From Fontisubflavum oceani (GTDB lineage Bacteria > Pseudomonadota > Alphaproteobacteria > Rhodobacterales > Rhodobacteraceae), in NCBI RefSeq assembly GCF_030407165.1, contig NZ_CP129111.1, positions 2,666,001-2,730,000 of the forward strand: a stretch of DNA of 64,000 bases. Direction: 5' to 3'. Shown piece after piece: positions 16,084-25,594 of the stretch (within the stretch, counting starts at the first letter, position 1; every line of letters begins with the position of its first letter). Below the pieces are notes generated by a model. That model was not told the origin of the DNA. It did no database searches and was given only the letters and a program-made list of their open reading frames with translations. The position numbers and the translations under genes are program-made.

Positions 16084-16906
16084 GGATTCTACAGCCGCCA
16101 TAAAAATTCTCTCTACGCTCGGTCATGAAGGGCGCCTATCGGTTTTCCGCCTGCTTGCCCGCCGGGCTCCGCAGGAGGTCCGTCCAGGTGAGATCACGGA
16201 AGCGACCGGGCTCAAGCCAAGCACGCTCTCGGCCCATCTGACCGCGTTGAGCGAGGCCGGCCTGGTCCAATCGCGCCGCAATGGCACGTCGATCTACTAC
16301 GCGCTCGCCGCCGATCGGACCCAGGCCTTCACCAGCTTTCTGCTCGAAGATTGCTGCCGCGGTCGCCCCGATCTCTGCGCCCCGAATCCAGAAACCAAAC
16401 CCGTGACGGGTCAGAAATCCGTCCTCTTCCTCTGCACTGGCAATTCCGCCCGCTCAATCCTGGCCGAAGCGCTGCTGCGACAGGCCGGGGCAGGCCGGTT
16501 TGTGACCTATTCCGCCGGCACACGGCCATCGGGCGATGTAAATCCGCATGTGCTCGACCTGTTACGGCGCAATGACCATGACATCAGCGGCCTGCGTTCG
16601 AAAGACCTCAATGAGATGCAAGGCGAGGACGCGCCAACGTTCGATTTTGTGTTTACGGTTTGCGACCATGCGGCAAATGAGGATTGCCCGGCCTGGCCCG
16701 GTCAGCCGATCAGCGCCCATTGGGGCCTGCCGGACCCTGCCGCCGCGAAAGGGACCGAGGCCGAAATCGCGCTGGCCTTTGCCGAGGCTTATCGAACGCT
16801 CAACACGCGGATCGAAGCCTTCGCCGCCCTGCCCATCGAGACGCTCGACCGGCTGTCGCTTCAATCCGAGGCGGATCAGATCGGTATGTTGCCCTCAAAA
16901 AGCTGA
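16082..16906 (+). CDS. ArsR repressor fused to arsenate reductase (low-Mr phosphatase fold)
   Basis: 274 residues in two parts. Residues 1-100 are a winged-helix ArsR domain (ATGLKPSTLSAHLTALSEAGLV as recognition helix region) ending in DCCRGRPDLC. Cys91, Cys92 and Cys99 could bind As(III), like the vicinal cysteines of known ArsR types. Residues 112-250 are a low-molecular-weight phosphatase-like ArsC domain with the P-loop FLCTGNSARS (Cys118) and DPAAA near the catalytic Asp region. It is the first gene of an ars operon with arsC and an aquaglyceroporin, under an operator that overlaps its start. Such fusions couple sensing and arsenate reduction. Confidence 0.88.
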   Translation: MDSTAAIKILSTLGHEGRLSVFRLLARRAPQEVRPGEITEATGLKPSTLSAHLTALSEAGLVQSRRNGTSIYYALAADRTQAFTSFLLEDCCRGRPDLCAPNPETKPVTGQKSVLFLCTGNSARSILAEALLRQAGAGRFVTYSAGTRPSGDVNPHVLDLLRRNDHDISGLRSKDLNEMQGEDAPTFDFVFTVCDHAANEDCPAWPGQPISAHWGLPDPAAAKGTEAEIALAFAEAYRTLNTRIEAFAALPIETLDRLSLQSEADQIGMLPSKS

Positions 16907-16915
16907 TTGGATTCC

Positions 16916-17404
16916 ATGTTGAATATCCTCGTCCTCTGCACCGGCAATTCAGCTCGGTCGATCCTTCTGGAACATATCCTGACCCACAAAAGCGCAGGAC
17001 GCATTCGGGCTTTTTCTGCAGGCTCCAACCCGACGGGTCAGGTGCATCCGCAATCGCTCACCTTGTTGACCAGGCGTGGCTATGACGTCAGCGCGGCGCG
17101 ATCGAAAAGCTGGGACGAATTTGCCTTGCCCGATGCGCCGGAAATGGATGCCGTGATCACCGTGTGCGGGTCGGCCGCCGACGAGGTCTGCCCGGTTTGG
17201 CCCGGCGCGCCGACTCGCGCGCATTGGGGCGTCGAAGACCCGGCCCGCGCGGCGGAACGCGATTGGCAACAGGCCTTCGAGACGGCCTATGACGCCCTCA
17301 ACGCCCGTGCCGAGGCCCTATTTGCCCAACCTTTCGAAACCTATGACCGGGCCGAACTGCAATCTGCGCTCAGCAAAATCGAGACTGACTTCCATGCTCA
17401 ATAA
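16916..17404 (+). CDS. arsC: Arsenate reductase ArsC (low-Mr phosphatase type)
   Basis: 162-residue protein with the P-loop LVLCTGNSARS (Cys8), FSAGSNPTGQVHPQSL, a second cysteine in ITVCGSAADEVCPVWPG, and the WGVEDPA region. It reduces arsenate to arsenite or acts as a related tyrosine-phosphatase-like enzyme. The ATG at 16916 is 9 bp after the fusion gene; a TTG at 16907 is in frame. The last 11 bp overlap the aquaporin gene. It is a paralogue of the ArsC half of the preceding fusion, so the operon carries two reductase domains. Confidence 0.88.
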   Translation: MLNILVLCTGNSARSILLEHILTHKSAGRIRAFSAGSNPTGQVHPQSLTLLTRRGYDVSAARSKSWDEFALPDAPEMDAVITVCGSAADEVCPVWPGAPTRAHWGVEDPARAAERDWQQAFETAYDALNARAEALFAQPFETYDRAELQSALSKIETDFHAQ

Positions 17405-18044
17405 ACTGCTCGCCGAAGCTTTCGGCACTGCTTTTCTCCTGATCGGTGTGGTGGGATCCGGCATCATGGCTGCGGCCTTGTCGCCCGACAACACGGGCGT
17501 CGCGCTTTTGGCCAATGCCATTGCCACCGGCTGCATCCTCTATGTGATCATCACCCTTCTGGGCCCAATCTCAGGCGCGCATTTCAACCCGGCTGTCACC
17601 ATCGCCTTCCTGATCCGCGGCGACATCGGTGTAGGTGCGGCGCTGGCCTATGTCGCGGTGCAAATCGCTGCGGGCATCCTCGGCGTCTGGATCGCGCATC
17701 TGATGTTCGAACTGCCGATTTTGCAGCTTTCAACCACCATTCGCAGCGGACCCTCGCAATGGGTCTCGGAAATCGTCGCGACATTCGGCCTGGTGTTCGT
17801 GATCCTCGGCGGCCTCCGCCACGCGCCCGCCGCCATCCCGACCCTGGTTGGGCTCTACATCACGGGCGCCTATTGGTTCACCTCATCGACCAGTTTCGCC
17901 AACCCCGCCGTCACCATTGCGCGGAGCCTCAGCGACACCTTCGCCGGTATCCTGCCCGGCAACATGCCGATGTTTATCGTGATGCAACTGATTGGCGCGA
18001 GCATCGCCGTGTGGATCGCCCGGCGGCTTTTCGCGCCCGAGTGA
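17394..18044 (+). CDS. Aquaporin/aquaglyceroporin (AqpS-like arsenite channel)
   Basis: 216-residue MIP-family channel with six membrane segments and two NPA boxes, both NPAV (GAHFNPAVTIAF and SFANPAVTIAR). In rhizobial and related ars operons an aquaglyceroporin (AqpS) replaces ArsB/Acr3 and lets arsenite leave the cell down its gradient. The position directly after arsC with an 11-bp overlap supports that role here. No other arsenite pump is visible nearby. ATG 17394 is chosen; the longer open frame from 17289 lies within arsC. Confidence 0.85.
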   Translation: MLNKLLAEAFGTAFLLIGVVGSGIMAAALSPDNTGVALLANAIATGCILYVIITLLGPISGAHFNPAVTIAFLIRGDIGVGAALAYVAVQIAAGILGVWIAHLMFELPILQLSTTIRSGPSQWVSEIVATFGLVFVILGGLRHAPAAIPTLVGLYITGAYWFTSSTSFANPAVTIARSLSDTFAGILPGNMPMFIVMQLIGASIAVWIARRLFAPE

Positions 18045-18081
18045 TCTTGCGGCCAGGGGCCGGACAGCCTAGGGCGGATGA

Positions 18082-19565
18082 ATGACTGCGCCCTGCCCCG
18101 ACCCGTTCAATCTCGCGGCCTATGTTCTGGCCGCCGCCGCGAAAACGCCAGACAAGATCGCTCTCGCGGTTTTGTCCCCCGCACGGGCAGAGCGGTGGAG
18201 TTATGCCAAACTGGAAGACGCCGTGCGCCGACTGGCGGCGGGGCTTTTGCAGCAGGGCATCGAACCCGGCGACAAAGTGCTTTTACGGCTTGGCAACACG
18301 CCCGACTTCCCGGTCGCATTTCTGGCCTGCATTGCTGTCGGTTTGATCCCGGTGCCAACCTCGGCGCAACTGACCGGGCCTGAGATCACCCGTCTTGCGC
18401 AACTGATCGGGCCGAAACTGATCCTCGCCGGACCGGGTATCGCCCTGCCCGACCCAACGCCTTGCCCGGTTCTGACCGACCTGGCCGCGCTCCAATCCAC
18501 ATCGCCCGCGGATTACGACTACGGTGATCCAAACCGGTTGGCGTATTTGGTCTTCACGTCTGGAACATCCGGCCAAGCCCGGGCCGTCGCCCATGCGCAT
18601 CGCGCGGTTTGGGCGCGGCGCATGATGTGGGATGGGTGGTATGGCCTGACATCTGAGGACAGGCTGCTCCATGCCGGGGCGTTCAACTGGACCTTCACCC
18701 TTGGCACCGGTCTGCTCGACCCCTGGGCGGTTGGCGCGACGGCGTTGATCCCGGCGGAGGGGCTTAATCCAACCTCCCTTCCGCTGCTTCTCAAGCGACA
18801 CGATGCAACGATTTTTGCCTCTGTGCCAGGTGTTTACAGAAAGATATTGAACAGCTCGGCTGGACTGACCTTTCCCAAACTGCGCCACGGGTTGAGCGCC
18901 GGGGAGAAGCTCCCGCAAGCCGTTCGCGAGGCATGGCGCGCGGCCACCGGCACGGAGATTCATGAGGCCCTTGGCATGTCGGAATGCTCAACTTTCATTT
19001 CGGGCAGCCCGACGACACCCGCGCCCGAAGGAACCCTGGGCTTTCCGCAGCCTGGACGGCGAGTCACCATCTTGGATGGCGCTGCCGCGCCTGTCGAGCC
19101 AGGCGAGATCGGGACTTTGGCAATCCATCGCTCCGACCCTGGATTGATGCTGGGATATCTTGATGTAGATGAGTTTGACCTGCCCTTGACCGGCGATTGG
19201 TTTCTCACCGGCGATCAAGTCAGCGCGGCCGATGACGGGGCGTTGATCTATCAAGGACGGCGAGACGATATGTTGAACGTCGGCGGCTTCCGAGTCTCAC
19301 CGCATGAGATCGAAGCCGTGTTTGCCCCCTGCCAGGGGTGACGGATTGCGCCGCCGTTGCAATGGAGGTCAGGCCGGACGTCTTTGTGATCGCCATGGGG
19401 TATACGGGCCACGCCGAAGAGGCTAGCCTGCGCCAAGCGGCGGAGGCCCGGTTGGCCCGTTACAAACAACCTCGTCTCTATGCCCGGCTCGATGCCCTGC
19501 CCCGCAATGCAAATGGAAAGCTCAACCGCGCAGATTTGCGCGCGCGCCTTAAGGAGGCTCTATGA
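18082..19565 (+). pseudogene. AMP-dependent acyl-CoA synthetase/ligase, frame interrupted
   Basis: ANL-superfamily ligase, about 494 residues when restored. The P-loop is YLVFTSGTSGQARAVAHAH, followed by GMSECSTFISG and the hinge DWFLTGDQ to YQGRRDDMLNVGG. The C-terminal domain with the catalytic lysine (PRNANGKLNRADL) is in another frame. The N-terminal frame stops at CQG near 19341; one extra G in GGGG at 19335-19338 gives PCQGVTDCAAVAM and restores the protein. The substrate is not evident; the sequence resembles benzoate- and medium-chain acyl-CoA ligases. It overlaps the DsbA-like gene by 4 bp. Confidence 0.85.
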
Positions 19566-20206
19566 TCAAACTCGACATCCTGTCCGACCCGATCTGCCCC
19601 TGGTGCTATATCGGCAAAGCCCATCTGGACCGCGCATTGGAGGCCGCCGGCGATCACCCCTTTGCCGTCGAGTGGCATCCGTTTCAACTGAACCCCGATA
19701 TGTCCGCGGACGGGATGGACCGGCGCACATATCTGGAGGCGAAGTTCGGCGGCAAGGAGGGCGCGGTGCGCGCCTATGCCCCGGTGGTGGAGCATGCCGA
19801 AGCTGCGGGCCTGGGGATCGACTTTGAAGGCATCAAACGCACGCCCAACACGCTAAACGCCCATCGGTTGATCCATTGGGCCGGGCTTGAGGCACGTCAA
19901 ACGCCGGTCGTGGCCGCGCTTTTCAAAGCGTATTTTGTCGAGGGCAAAGACATCGGCGATACCGCCACTTTGGTGGAGATCGCAGGCAATGCAGGTCTGG
20001 ATGCCGCGATGGTCGAACGCCTCCTGGCCAGTGATGCGGATGCCGAGGACATCCGCGCGCGCGATGCCCATGCCCGTGAGCGGGGCGTCACCGGCGTGCC
20101 CACCTTCGTGATCGCCAATCAGCATGTGCTGCGGGGCGCGCAGCCGCCGGATCTCTGGGCCAAGGTGATCGAGGAGATTACAGAGCAGTTGAAAGCTGCG
20201 GAATGA
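19562..20206 (+). CDS. DsbA-family oxidoreductase (FrnE-like)
   Basis: 214-residue cytoplasmic thioredoxin-fold protein with the redox motif DPICPWCYIGKAHL near the N-terminus, an inserted helical domain and the cis-Pro region GVTGVPTFVIAN. There is no signal peptide. FrnE-like proteins act in thiol isomerisation or dehydrogenation, often of 2-hydroxychromene-2-carboxylate type, and the substrate here is unknown. It is tightly packed between the acyl-CoA ligase (4-bp overlap) and the MFS gene (4-bp overlap), so the three form one operon. Confidence 0.88.
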   Translation: MIKLDILSDPICPWCYIGKAHLDRALEAAGDHPFAVEWHPFQLNPDMSADGMDRRTYLEAKFGGKEGAVRAYAPVVEHAEAAGLGIDFEGIKRTPNTLNAHRLIHWAGLEARQTPVVAALFKAYFVEGKDIGDTATLVEIAGNAGLDAAMVERLLASDADAEDIRARDAHARERGVTGVPTFVIANQHVLRGAQPPDLWAKVIEEITEQLKAAE

Positions 20207-21432
20207 GTACGACCGATGCGCCCTCCGATGGATTAGGGCCGCGCCGCCTCTCAATGCCGGAATTCATCGCCCTGATGGGGATGATGTTCGCGACCATTGC
20301 GTTTTCCATCGATGCGATGCTGCCCGCCCTGCCCGAGATTGCCGAGGAGCTGACGCCAGACAGGCCGACGCTGGCGCAGTTGATCCTGACGAGCTTCGTC
20401 CTTGGCATGGGGGTCGGCACGTTCTTCGCCGGGCCGCTTTCGGATACATTCGGTCGGAAACCGGTGATCCTCTGCGGTGCCATCCTTTATGTGACCGGCG
20501 CGATTTTGGCCTATAGCGCGCCGACGCTCGAATTGGTGCTGGCGGCCCGCCTCTTACAAGGGCTGGGTGCCGCCGGGCCCCGGGTGGTGGCGATGGCGAT
20601 TATGCGCGACCTCTATTCCGGGCGGCAAATGGCGCGTGTGGTGAGCTTTGCCATGCTGGTCTTCACGCTTTTCCCCGCCGTTGCGCCAATGATTGGTGCG
20701 GCGATCATTGCGGGCTTTGGCTGGCGGTCGATCTTTCTTGCCTTTCTGCTGTTCTCGGTGATCTCGGTGGGGTGGCTCACCATTCGCCAACCCGAGACCC
20801 TGCCAAAGGCCCGCCGCCGCCCGCTACAGCTTTCGACACTTGCGGCAGCGATCAAGGAGGCCCTGTCTCTGCGCCAGATGCAGTTCTCCATCGTAGTGCA
20901 AACGCTTATTTTCGGGGCGCTTTTCGGAACGCTCTCCTCGATTCAGCAAGTCTTTGACCTGACCTATGACCGGGGCGCGCATTTTCATTTCTGGTTTGCC
21001 GCTATCGCGCTTTTGGCAGCCCCGGCTGCGCCGCTGAACGGACGCTTGGTGATGCGGCTCGGGATGCGGCCCCTCATCCGCCGCGCGCTTTGGGCCCAAG
21101 GGGTTCTGTCGGTGATCGTCGCGGCCTTTTTGGCGCTCGGCTTTTTTGGCGCGCAGGAATTCTGGCTCTACTTTTTGTGGACGGTTTCGATCTTTGCCTT
21201 GGCCGGCTTCACAATCGGCAACCTGAATGCGCTGGCCATGGAACCACTTGGCCATATCGCTGGAATGGCGGCCTCGCTGATGGGGGCATTGGCCACGATT
21301 GGTGGCGCGATCCTCGGCGCTGTGATTGGACAGCTTTATGACGGCACGGCCTTACCGCTTGCAATCGTCATGGGGGTCTTGTCGCTCGCTGGTGCCATCA
21401 TCATGCGCTATATGCCGCGCGAAGCGCTTTGA
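20203..21432 (+). CDS. Bcr/CflA-type multidrug efflux MFS transporter
   Basis: 409 residues, 12 predicted membrane segments. The loop 2-3 motif GPLSDTFGRKPVIL and the DHA1-type segment with IMRDLYSG are typical of Bcr/CflA proton-drug antiporters. The start overlaps the DsbA-like gene by 4 bp. The frame is intact, unlike the related MFS gene at 61643. Confidence 0.88.
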   Translation: MSTTDAPSDGLGPRRLSMPEFIALMGMMFATIAFSIDAMLPALPEIAEELTPDRPTLAQLILTSFVLGMGVGTFFAGPLSDTFGRKPVILCGAILYVTGAILAYSAPTLELVLAARLLQGLGAAGPRVVAMAIMRDLYSGRQMARVVSFAMLVFTLFPAVAPMIGAAIIAGFGWRSIFLAFLLFSVISVGWLTIRQPETLPKARRRPLQLSTLAAAIKEALSLRQMQFSIVVQTLIFGALFGTLSSIQQVFDLTYDRGAHFHFWFAAIALLAAPAAPLNGRLVMRLGMRPLIRRALWAQGVLSVIVAAFLALGFFGAQEFWLYFLWTVSIFALAGFTIGNLNALAMEPLGHIAGMAASLMGALATIGGAILGAVIGQLYDGTALPLAIVMGVLSLAGAIIMRYMPREAL

Positions 21433-21447
21433 ACGGCGCGGGCAGCC

Positions 21448-24400
21448 CTAGCTGGGCACCTTCCGCGCCAGATCCTGGGCAATCGCAAACGCCCCCTTGA
21501 TCTTGTCGGCCTCGCTGGACCAGTCCCGGCGCACCACGATCTTGTTGTCACGGATCTTCGCCAAGCCACGCTGATCATTGACGAATTCGACCAGCCCGGC
21601 GGGGTTGGCAAATTTGTCATTGTGGAACTGGATCGTCGCGCCCTTCGGCCCGGCATCAAGCCGCGCAATCCCGGCTTGTTTGCATTTCGACTTGATCCGC
21701 ACGACGAGGAGCAGTGTGTTGACCTCGCGCGGCAGCTTGCCGAACCGGTCGATCAACTCAGCCGCAAACCCTTCCAACTCCACCTTGGTTGTCAACTGGC
21801 TAAGCCGCCGGTAGAGGCCCAAACGCACATCCAGATCGGGCACATACGCTTCGGGGATCAAGACCGGCACGCCAAGGTTGATCTGCGGCGCCCATTGGCC
21901 ATCTTCATCGAGCCGCGCCTCGCCCGCGCCGGAGCGGATATTGGCGATCGCCTCTTCCAGCATAGACTGGTAAAGCTCGAACCCGACCTCGCGCACATGG
22001 CCCGACTGCTCTTCGCCAACGATATTGCCCGCCCCGCGAATATCGAGGTCTTGGCTGGCGATGGTGAAACCCGCGCCCAAACTGTCGAGACTGCCCAAAA
22101 CCCTGAGCCGTTTCTCCGCCGTCGCGGTGAGCGGCGCACGCGGTTTCGTCGTGAGATAGGCGTAGGCGCGGGTTTTGGCGCGCCCCACCCGACCCCGGAT
22201 TTGATAGAGCTGGGCCAGACCAAAGCGATCCGCCCGGTGGATGATCATGGTGTTGGCTGTCGGGATGTCGATGCCGGATTCCACAATTGTCGTCGCCAGA
22301 AGGACATCATATTTGCCGTCATAGAAGGCGTTCATCCGGTCATCAAGCTCGCCCGCCGCCATCTGCCCATGGGCCACGACATAAGACACTTCCGGCACCT
22401 GGGTTTTCAGGAACTCCTCGATCTCCGGCAGGTCTTGGATGCGCGGCACGACATAGAAGCTTTGGCCTCCCCGGTAATGTTCGCGCAGCAAGGCCTCGCG
22501 CAATGTCACCGCGTCAAACTCACTGACATAGGTGCGGATCGCGAGCCGGTCGATCGGCGGCGTTCCGATCAAAGACAGATCGCGGACTCCTGAGAGCGAC
22601 ATTTGCAAGGTGCGCGGAATTGGCGTCGCCGAAAGCGTCAGGACATGCACGTCCGAGCGCATCTCCTTCAGCCGTTCCTTATGGGTCACGCCAAAGCGTT
22701 GCTCTTCATCGATGACCAACAGACCCAGGTTTTGAAACTTGATCCCCTTGGCAAGTAGCGCATGGGTACCGATGCAGATATCGACGCTGCCATCGGCCAA
22801 GCCCTTACGGGTGTCCGCCGCTTGCTTTGCTGGAACAAAGCGTGACAACTGCCTGACATTGATCGGAAAACCGCGAAATCGGTCGGCGAAGGTCTTGGCA
22901 TGCTGCCGCGCCAAAAGTGTTGTTGGCGCGACCACCGCCACCTGCATGCCCGAGGCGGCCGCGACGAACGCTGCCCGCATGGCGATCTCGGTCTTGCCGA
23001 AACCCACATCGCCAACGACCAGCCGATCCATCGGGCGACCGCGGGCAAAATCTTCCATCACATCAGCAATGGCGGTCAGTTGGTCATCGGTCTCCTCATA
23101 GGGGAAGCGTGCGGCAAAGGCCTCCCACATATCACCGGGCGGCTCCAGCACTGGCGCCGACCGCAGCTCCCGCTCGGCGGCGATGCGGATCAGCTTATCG
23201 GCGATCTGCCGGATGCGCTCCTTAAGCTTGGCTTTCTTCGCCTGCCACGCCCCGCCGCCAAGCTTGTCGAGCAAGCCCTCATCATGGCCGTAGCGGCTGA
23301 GCAGTTCGATGTTTTCCACCGGCAGGAACAACCGGTCACCACCGGCGTATTCTAGAGCAATGCATTCATGCGGCGCGCCCATCGCGGTGACAGTCTCAAG
23401 GCCATTATACCGGCCAACCCCATGATCTACATGCACAATCAGATCACCGGGGCTCAGGCTTTGCGCCTCGGTCAGGTAGTTTTCTGCCCGACGAGCTTTG
23501 CGTTTCGGGCGGATCAGACGATCGCCCAACACATCTTGCTCGGAGATCACCGTCAACCCGCCGCCGGTGAACCCTTCCTCGAGCGGCCATATCGTCAGGC
23601 TCAAACTGCCTGGGCCGCTGATTTCGCGCGCATCCGCGATCAGTTTGGCGTCGGCAATACCTTCATCTTCGAGTAGTCCCGCCAACCGCTCCCGTGCGCC
23701 TTCAGACCAAGAGGCAATAACAACCGAGGAATCCTCACGGCTGGCTTTAATATGGTCCGACAAGGTTCCGAAAAGGCTCACATTTTCTTGCTGTCGCTCA
23801 GGCGCGAAGCTTCGCCCGACGCGCCCACCTGCATCAACAACCCCAGGACCGCTTGCTTGCGGCAGGGGCGAGAACTGCACCAAACGGCGGCCGGATACGG
23901 CTGCCTCCCAAGCGGTGTCATCTAGATAGAGTTGCCCCGGCGGGCACGGCTTATAAACGGTATCCAAGCGGCCCTTCTGCGTCAGGGCAGTTTTCCGCGT
24001 ATCATATTGATCTTCAATACTTTCCCATCGCGAAAGACGCTGTGCCGCGTTTTGTTCGTCGAGGGTTATGGTGACATCCGGCAGATTGTCGAAGAGCGTT
24101 TCCAACTCATCGTGGAAAAACGGCAGCCAATGCTCGACCCCGGCATGTTTGCGCCCGGCACTGACGGCTTCATAAAGTGGGTCATCGGTGCCCGCCGCCC
24201 CAAACTCGATCCGATAATTCTGCCGAAATCGGGTGATGGCTGCCTCGTCCAAAATCACTTCGGAGACCGGGGCCAGCTCCACCCGTTCAAGCTTTTCGGT
24301 CGTGCGTTGTGTTGCCGGGTCAAATCGCCTTGCCCCGTCCAATACGTCGCCGAACAAATCCAAACGGACCGGTGTCGCTTCGCCGGGCGGCCAAACGTCG

Positions 24401-24888
24401 ATAATGCCGCCCCGCACGGCATAGTCGCCGGGTTCGGTCACGGTGGGGCTCTGGACGAACCCCATGCGGACGAGGAACTCTTTCAGCGCACCCTCATCAA
24501 TGCGCCCACCCACCTTGGCGACAAAGGCGGCATCGCGCAGAAGCGCCCGGGGCAGCAGATATTGCGTGGCCGCACTGAGCGTTGTCAGCAACACAAACGG
24601 CCCAGACAAACCTGCCGCGAGCGCCGCCAATGTCGCCATCCGCGTTGCGGAAATCTCGGCGTTGGGCGACACCCTGTCATATGGCAGACAATCCCACCCT
24701 GGGAAGCGCAGGACCGGTATCGTCGGATCGAAAAACGCCAAGGCCGTCGCCATGGCCGCCAAACGTTTGTCGTCGCGCGCCACATGGCATACGGACCCGC
24801 CTGATTTGGCCAGTTCGGCGAGCAACAGCTTGGCGTCAAACCCCTCGGGTGCGCCACCTGTCAGAATATGAGATTGGGTCGAAGTCAT
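21448..24888 (-). CDS. mfd: Transcription-repair coupling factor Mfd
   Basis: 1146-residue ATPase that removes stalled RNA polymerase from DNA lesions and recruits UvrA. The N-terminal UvrB-like region (RFPGWDCLPYDRVSPN), the RNA polymerase-interacting Tudor-like domain (GDLIVHVDHGVGRYNGL), the RecG-like motor with Walker A VGDVGFGKTEIAMRAA, DEEQ box LLVIDEEQRFGV, LSATPIPRTL and the C-terminal TRG/D7 region are all present. The ATG at 24888 (MTSTQSH) is chosen over 24909. It ends 15 bp from the convergent MFS gene. Confidence 0.97.
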   Translation of the reverse strand: MTSTQSHILTGGAPEGFDAKLLLAELAKSGGSVCHVARDDKRLAAMATALAFFDPTIPVLRFPGWDCLPYDRVSPNAEISATRMATLAALAAGLSGPFVLLTTLSAATQYLLPRALLRDAAFVAKVGGRIDEGALKEFLVRMGFVQSPTVTEPGDYAVRGGIIDVWPPGEATPVRLDLFGDVLDGARRFDPATQRTTEKLERVELAPVSEVILDEAAITRFRQNYRIEFGAAGTDDPLYEAVSAGRKHAGVEHWLPFFHDELETLFDNLPDVTITLDEQNAAQRLSRWESIEDQYDTRKTALTQKGRLDTVYKPCPPGQLYLDDTAWEAAVSGRRLVQFSPLPQASGPGVVDAGGRVGRSFAPERQQENVSLFGTLSDHIKASREDSSVVIASWSEGARERLAGLLEDEGIADAKLIADAREISGPGSLSLTIWPLEEGFTGGGLTVISEQDVLGDRLIRPKRKARRAENYLTEAQSLSPGDLIVHVDHGVGRYNGLETVTAMGAPHECIALEYAGGDRLFLPVENIELLSRYGHDEGLLDKLGGGAWQAKKAKLKERIRQIADKLIRIAAERELRSAPVLEPPGDMWEAFAARFPYEETDDQLTAIADVMEDFARGRPMDRLVVGDVGFGKTEIAMRAAFVAAASGMQVAVVAPTTLLARQHAKTFADRFRGFPINVRQLSRFVPAKQAADTRKGLADGSVDICIGTHALLAKGIKFQNLGLLVIDEEQRFGVTHKERLKEMRSDVHVLTLSATPIPRTLQMSLSGVRDLSLIGTPPIDRLAIRTYVSEFDAVTLREALLREHYRGGQSFYVVPRIQDLPEIEEFLKTQVPEVSYVVAHGQMAAGELDDRMNAFYDGKYDVLLATTIVESGIDIPTANTMIIHRADRFGLAQLYQIRGRVGRAKTRAYAYLTTKPRAPLTATAEKRLRVLGSLDSLGAGFTIASQDLDIRGAGNIVGEEQSGHVREVGFELYQSMLEEAIANIRSGAGEARLDEDGQWAPQINLGVPVLIPEAYVPDLDVRLGLYRRLSQLTTKVELEGFAAELIDRFGKLPREVNTLLLVVRIKSKCKQAGIARLDAGPKGATIQFHNDKFANPAGLVEFVNDQRGLAKIRDNKIVVRRDWSSEADKIKGAFAIAQDLARKVPS

Positions 24889-24945
24889 CGCCTGCTGTGA
24901 CCTACCCACGCGGGGTCTGGTGTCAAGCGTTGAATGACCGAGGGA

Positions 24946-25494
24946 TCACCCCAGAGGGCCGATCCGAACATTGACCCACATGCCCCAGAAGGCAGTGATG
25001 AAGATGAAGATCACGCCAAGCATCTGCACGCCAATGCGATGTGCCCGCAAATGTTGCGGTACATCCGCGAAGCCTGCCGCCCTGAGCTTCCGCGCGGTGC
25101 GAATGGACCAGGCACCGACAAGCGTCATCGGAAACAGGAGCAGAAACACAGCTTGGCAAAACTCGATCCCATAGAACCAACCCAAAACCGCCAGTCCGGT
25201 GAGGACAAAGGTTGCAATTGCCGTGGCCCAAACGCCGGAAACCTCCACAATCGTCAGGATACGGTTCACATTAACCTCAGCCAGAATCTGCAAATCATGC
25301 ATGCTGCGCTCATGGCCACGCGCAGCGCGCTGCACCATGTCATACGGCACGCCCAACACCCAATGGCTGGCCGTCGACCACAGAACCGCAAGAACGATCC
25401 AATACCAAAGGTTCGAGAAAGACCTCAGGTCGATCACTTCGCGTGCAAGTTCCAGAAATGTGAAGTCCAATGCCGGCCTGCCCCAATATGGCAA
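24946..25494 (-). CDS. Integral membrane protein of the type annotated as SufBCD-complex component
   Basis: 182 residues with about four membrane segments (WYWIVLAVLWSTASHWVLG, VWATAIATFVLTGLAVLGW, AVFLLLFPMTLVGAW, IGVQMLGVIFIFITAFWGMW). Similar proteins in Rhodobacterales are listed as component of SufBCD complex, but nothing in the sequence shows a role in Fe-S assembly. The start is uncertain: ATG 25494, or an in-frame TTG nine codons later (reading LDFTFLEL). It lies upstream of mfd in the same direction with a 57-bp gap, and divergent from hemB. Confidence 0.6.
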   Translation of the reverse strand: MPYWGRPALDFTFLELAREVIDLRSFSNLWYWIVLAVLWSTASHWVLGVPYDMVQRAARGHERSMHDLQILAEVNVNRILTIVEVSGVWATAIATFVLTGLAVLGWFYGIEFCQAVFLLLFPMTLVGAWSIRTARKLRAAGFADVPQHLRAHRIGVQMLGVIFIFITAFWGMWVNVRIGPLG

Positions 25495-25594
25495 TTTTTG
25501 GGCACCATAATGGCGGCGATCAGGTGTTTCCAGCCCTTGAGATGCGGCAGGGTTCGTGGCACGGCTTTAAGGCAACAGATGATGGAGCCAAACC

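Noticed and set aside
23932..24804. 290-codon plus-strand open frame inside mfd
   Set aside because: Mfd motifs on the opposite strand are continuous; the plus-strand frame has no recognisable domain.
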